NCBI GenBank assembly: GCA_013698305.1
Contig: JACCVC010000111.1
Coordinates: forward strand, 1-16,290
Direction of reading: 5' to 3'
DNA: 16,290 nt
Source: Chloroflexia bacterium
Lineage (GTDB): Bacteria; Chloroflexota; Chloroflexia; Thermomicrobiales; UBA6265
Part shown: piece by piece, positions 14,060 to 16,290 of the stretch
Position numbering within the stretch: the first letter of the stretch is position 1
Layout: every line of letters begins with the position of its first letter
Notes under the pieces: generated by a model
Told to the model about the DNA's origin: nothing
The model's database searches: none
What the model saw: only the letters and a program-made list of their open reading frames with translations
Position numbers and translations under genes: made by a program

Positions 14060-14530
14060 ATGAGTACGGACCGGAAAGTTCGCCTGACGCCCGAGGGCAA
14101 GGTCCGCCTTGAAAACGAGCTAAAGCACCTCAATACCGTCCGCATGCCTGAGCTGAGCCAGCGCATTCAGGACGCGACCGAACACGGCGACATCTCCGAC
14201 AACAGTGAGTATGAGGAGATGAAGGAGGAGTACATGCACTTGGAATCCCGCGTGTACGAACTCACCCAGACGCTCGAGCACGCCGAGATCATCCAGGCGG
14301 GATCAGGGGATGGCACCGTTCAACTCGGCTCCAAATTCACCGTTCGGGATGAGGAAGGCATTGAGGAGGTCTGGATTCTGGTCAACTCGGCCGAGGCCAG
14401 CTCCTCGGAAAACCGCGTCTCCGCTGAATCTCCCGCGGGCAAGGCGTTGCACGGAAAACGCGCTGGCGACGACGCCACCGTGCAAACGCCAGGCGGCGCG
14501 TTCACCTACTCCATCATCGACGTAGAATAG
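14060..14530 (+). CDS. greA: Transcription elongation factor GreA
   Basis: Rescues backtracked RNA polymerase by stimulating cleavage of the transcript 3' end. It has 156 residues, close to the usual 158. The N-terminal coiled coil runs from about 10 to 77 with the tip HGDISDNSEYEEMKEE. The two tip acids are D44 and D47; the second is glutamate in the E. coli protein (GDLKEN), so this is a conservative E-to-D change. The C-terminal FKBP-like domain begins near VQLGSKFTVRDEEG and includes SPAGKALHGKRAGDDATVQTPGGAFTYSI. ATG 14060 has AGGAGGAGG immediately upstream at good spacing; the frame opens earlier at a TTG (14039) without one. It is followed by a stem-loop and then lysS; the greA-lysS order is also known elsewhere in bacteria. 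Confidence 0.96.
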   Translation: MSTDRKVRLTPEGKVRLENELKHLNTVRMPELSQRIQDATEHGDISDNSEYEEMKEEYMHLESRVYELTQTLEHAEIIQAGSGDGTVQLGSKFTVRDEEGIEEVWILVNSAEASSSENRVSAESPAGKALHGKRAGDDATVQTPGGAFTYSIIDVE

Positions 14531-14551
14531 ACCCACGAAACCGGCTGCATC

Positions 14552-14586
14552 AGAAACGCGGCGGCTTCGTGAACCGCCGCGTTTCT
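14552..14586 (+). terminator. Strong stem-loop after greA
   Basis: A perfect 13-bp stem, AGAAACGCGGCGG (14552-14564) and its reverse complement (14574-14586), with a 9-base loop CTTCGTGAA. It begins 22 bases after the greA stop. Only a short T-cluster (TTTCT) is inside the stem and no T-run follows, so it may be a terminator, an attenuator or an mRNA-stabilising hairpin. Confidence 0.6.
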
Positions 14587-14600
14587 CGTGACTGGGAGCA

Positions 14601-14694
14601 CGTTGTGGCCGATCTTGAACTCCGGTATCGGCCCGGTCCCAAGCGGGGTCTCCTTTCGGAATCACGAGATCTGCCGGTCCGCCATCCCGCTACG
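14601..14694. repeat. Composite hairpin element, second copy (diverged right half)
   Basis: Bases 14607-14640 match 6028-6061 at 32 of 34 positions, including the 7-bp stem GGCCGAT and ATCGGCC. The left end CGTTGTGGC and the right end CCCGCTACG (14686-14694) are imperfect inverted copies of the terminal repeats of the element at 6022-6102. The right half differs from that copy. It lies between greA and lysS. Confidence 0.65.
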
Positions 14695-14732
14695 GCTAGC
14701 ACATAGTTCAACGCCAAGGAAAGCCACCACCG

Positions 14733-16271
14733 ATGAAGCTCAGCGATCTTCAGGACATTCGCCTCGAAAAGGCGCGGGCGCTTAGGGATCAAGGGACCAA
14801 CCCGTGGCCCAACCGCGCCCAACGGACCCGTACCAATTCCGAGGCGTTGGCGCGTTTCGAGACGGCTCAGGCTGCCGACGACCAGACACTCGTCGAACCG
14901 GTGACGCTCGTCGGGCGGATTGCCAGCTTGCGACACATGGGCAAGACACTCTTCGCCCACATTGAGGACGGGCATGGTCGCATCCAGCTCTACATCCGCA
15001 AGGACGCGATAGGTGATGACGTCTACGCCGATATCCTCAAGCTCTACGACCTCGGTGACTTTATCCAGGCGTCCGGATCACTGTTCCGCACCCGCACGGG
15101 CGAAATTTCGTTGCGGGTGACACAGATCACCATGCTGTCCAAGACGATAAACGCGCCGCCGGAAAAGTGGCATGGCCTGCAGGATGTTGAAATCCGGTAC
15201 CGACAGCGGTACCTCGACCTGCTGTCGAATGAGGAGGTCCGGCGCATCTTCCGCGTTCGGGCGCGAATCATCACCGCCATTCGCGCCTTTCTCGACCAGC
15301 GCGACTACCTTGAGGTCGAGACGCCGACGCTGCAACCGCTGTACGGTGGCGCGGCTGCCCGCCCGTTCACCACGCACCATCACGCGCTGGATCAGGAACT
15401 CTATCTCCGTATCGCCGATGAGCTCTATCTCAAGCGACTGCTCGTAGGCGGCTACGAGCGTGTCTACGAGATCTGTAAGGACTTCCGCAACGAGGGCATC
15501 GACAGGAACCACTCGCCTGAGTTCACGATGCTGGAATTCTATGAGGCCTACGCTGATTACGAATCGATGATGGACACCGTCGAGGCGTTGATCGTCTCGG
15601 TGACGACGACCGCGCACGGCGGTCCCCGCTTCACCTTTCAGGATCAGGAGATCGACGTCACGCCTCCATGGCCCCGGAAGACGCTCAGAGACGCTATCAG
15701 GGACACGAGCGGCATCGACTACGCCGACCATCCCGAGCAGGCAGACCTGCTTCGGGTCGCCCGCGAGGCGGGGGCAGACATCGAGGAAGGCACGGTTTGG
15801 CCGCGTATCGTCGACGAGTTGCTCAAGCAGTTCGTGCGCCCCACCCTGGTACAGCCCACCTTCCTGATCGACTACCCGGTCGAGTTGTCGCCGCTGGCCA
15901 AGCGCAAGACAGACGATCCAACCCACGTCGAGCGGTTCCAACCTATCGTCGGGCGAGTGATCGAGCTCGGCAACGCGTTCACCGAGCTCAACGATCCGTT
16001 GGATCAACTCGCCCGCTTCCAGGTGCAGCAAAAGGACCGTGACGCCGGCGACGTGGAAGCGATGCCGATCGACCTCGATTACGTCACCGCGCTCATGTAC
16101 GGCATGCCACCGACAGGGGGTGTCGGCATCGGCATCGACCGGCTGGTAATGCTGCTGGCCGACCAGCCGACGCTGCGCGACGTGATCCTGTTCCCGGCCA
16201 TGCGACGACTTCCGATCGAAAATGCCCAAAATAGCGTCGAATCGACATCGGAAGAATCGCCAGAACCGTAG
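14733..16271 (+). CDS. lysS: Lysyl-tRNA synthetase, class II
   Basis: Charges tRNA-Lys with lysine in the cytoplasm; 512 residues, normal for bacterial class II LysRS. The N-terminal OB-fold anticodon-binding domain spans roughly 50-160 (VTLVGRIASLRHMGKTLFAH). The catalytic core has motif 1 around FLDQRDYLEVETPTLQP, motif 2 YEICKDFRNEGIDRNHSPEF with FRNE at 251-254, and motif 3 GVGIGIDRLVMLL with R470. The end FPAMR is followed by a Ser/Glu-rich tail of about 25 residues (NAQNSVESTSEESPEP) that is longer than in many homologues. ATG 14733 has AGGAAAG about nine bases upstream. The gene is complete; its TAG stop falls in a CGTAGCG sequence resembling the leader of the intergenic hairpin repeats. 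No T-box leader is visible before it. Confidence 0.97.
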   Translation: MKLSDLQDIRLEKARALRDQGTNPWPNRAQRTRTNSEALARFETAQAADDQTLVEPVTLVGRIASLRHMGKTLFAHIEDGHGRIQLYIRKDAIGDDVYADILKLYDLGDFIQASGSLFRTRTGEISLRVTQITMLSKTINAPPEKWHGLQDVEIRYRQRYLDLLSNEEVRRIFRVRARIITAIRAFLDQRDYLEVETPTLQPLYGGAAARPFTTHHHALDQELYLRIADELYLKRLLVGGYERVYEICKDFRNEGIDRNHSPEFTMLEFYEAYADYESMMDTVEALIVSVTTTAHGGPRFTFQDQEIDVTPPWPRKTLRDAIRDTSGIDYADHPEQADLLRVAREAGADIEEGTVWPRIVDELLKQFVRPTLVQPTFLIDYPVELSPLAKRKTDDPTHVERFQPIVGRVIELGNAFTELNDPLDQLARFQVQQKDRDAGDVEAMPIDLDYVTALMYGMPPTGGVGIGIDRLVMLLADQPTLRDVILFPAMRRLPIENAQNSVESTSEESPEP

Positions 16272-16282
16272 CGCTCAGCTAC
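16267..16282 (+). repeat. Possible hairpin repeat fragment at lysS stop
   Basis: CGTAGCG contains the lysS stop codon and is followed by GCTAC, so GTAGC (16268-16272) and GCTAC (16278-16282) could pair around a 5-base loop. It resembles the leader of the intergenic repeats, but the window ends too soon to confirm it. Confidence 0.3.
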
Positions 16283-16290
16283 AATCAAGT

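Noticed and set aside
14587..14732. T-box or other riboswitch leader before lysS
   Set aside because: No T-box consensus or specifier loop was found; the gap is explained by the composite hairpin repeat.
15078..16229. 383-codon open frame on the minus strand opposite lysS
   Set aside because: lysS is unambiguous on the plus strand with all three class II motifs; the antisense frame has no recognisable domain.

Overview
The window is GC-rich chromosomal DNA from a free-living bacterium. Gene content (a BmpA/Rfu-class nucleoside-type ABC importer, a COG4586/4587/3694-type ABC exporter, PepF, greA next to lysS, a zf-trcl zinc-ribbon protein) and the GC-rich codon use fit a Chloroflexota member of the Thermomicrobia/Sphaerobacter kind. 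That placement is inference, not proven by any marker here. No rRNA, tRNA, CRISPR array, transposase, integrase or phage gene was found.

Layout. 1-3342 (minus) is the ATPase-permease-permease part of a nucleoside-type ABC importer; the second permease runs off the left edge and no substrate-binding protein is visible. Divergent from it (3481-5997, plus) are a hydroxypyruvate isomerase, uracil phosphoribosyltransferase (upp) and an L-asparaginase, the last two joined by a one-base stop/start overlap. 6151-7155 (minus) holds a small acidic helical protein of unknown function and a KDPG/KHG aldolase, each preceded by dyad-symmetric DNA. A short membrane protein (7304-7633, plus) meets oligoendopeptidase F (7630-9510, minus) tail to tail on a shared CTAG. 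9678-12400 (plus) is a complete two-permease, one-ATPase exporter, followed by a CopZ-like metallochaperone and a double zinc-ribbon protein. A secreted L,D-transpeptidase-like protein (13117-13740, minus) lies between these and greA-lysS (14060-16271, plus).

How genes may work together. The importer, upp and possibly the isomerase and asparaginase suggest uptake and salvage of nucleosides, bases and small carbon/nitrogen sources. The COG4586-type exporter is self-contained and its substrate is unknown. greA and lysS are housekeeping genes.

The most unusual signal is not a gene. Many intergenic gaps carry a short element made of a leader close to CGTAGCGGC followed by a small hairpin. At least four clear simple copies and two longer composite copies occur in 16 kb, in both orientations. 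One copy has a compensated base-pair change in the stem, one supplies a stop codon, and one composite is bounded by perfect 9-bp terminal inverted repeats. A tandem 32-bp repeat with a 13-bp dyad in front of the KDPG aldolase is the best operator candidate.
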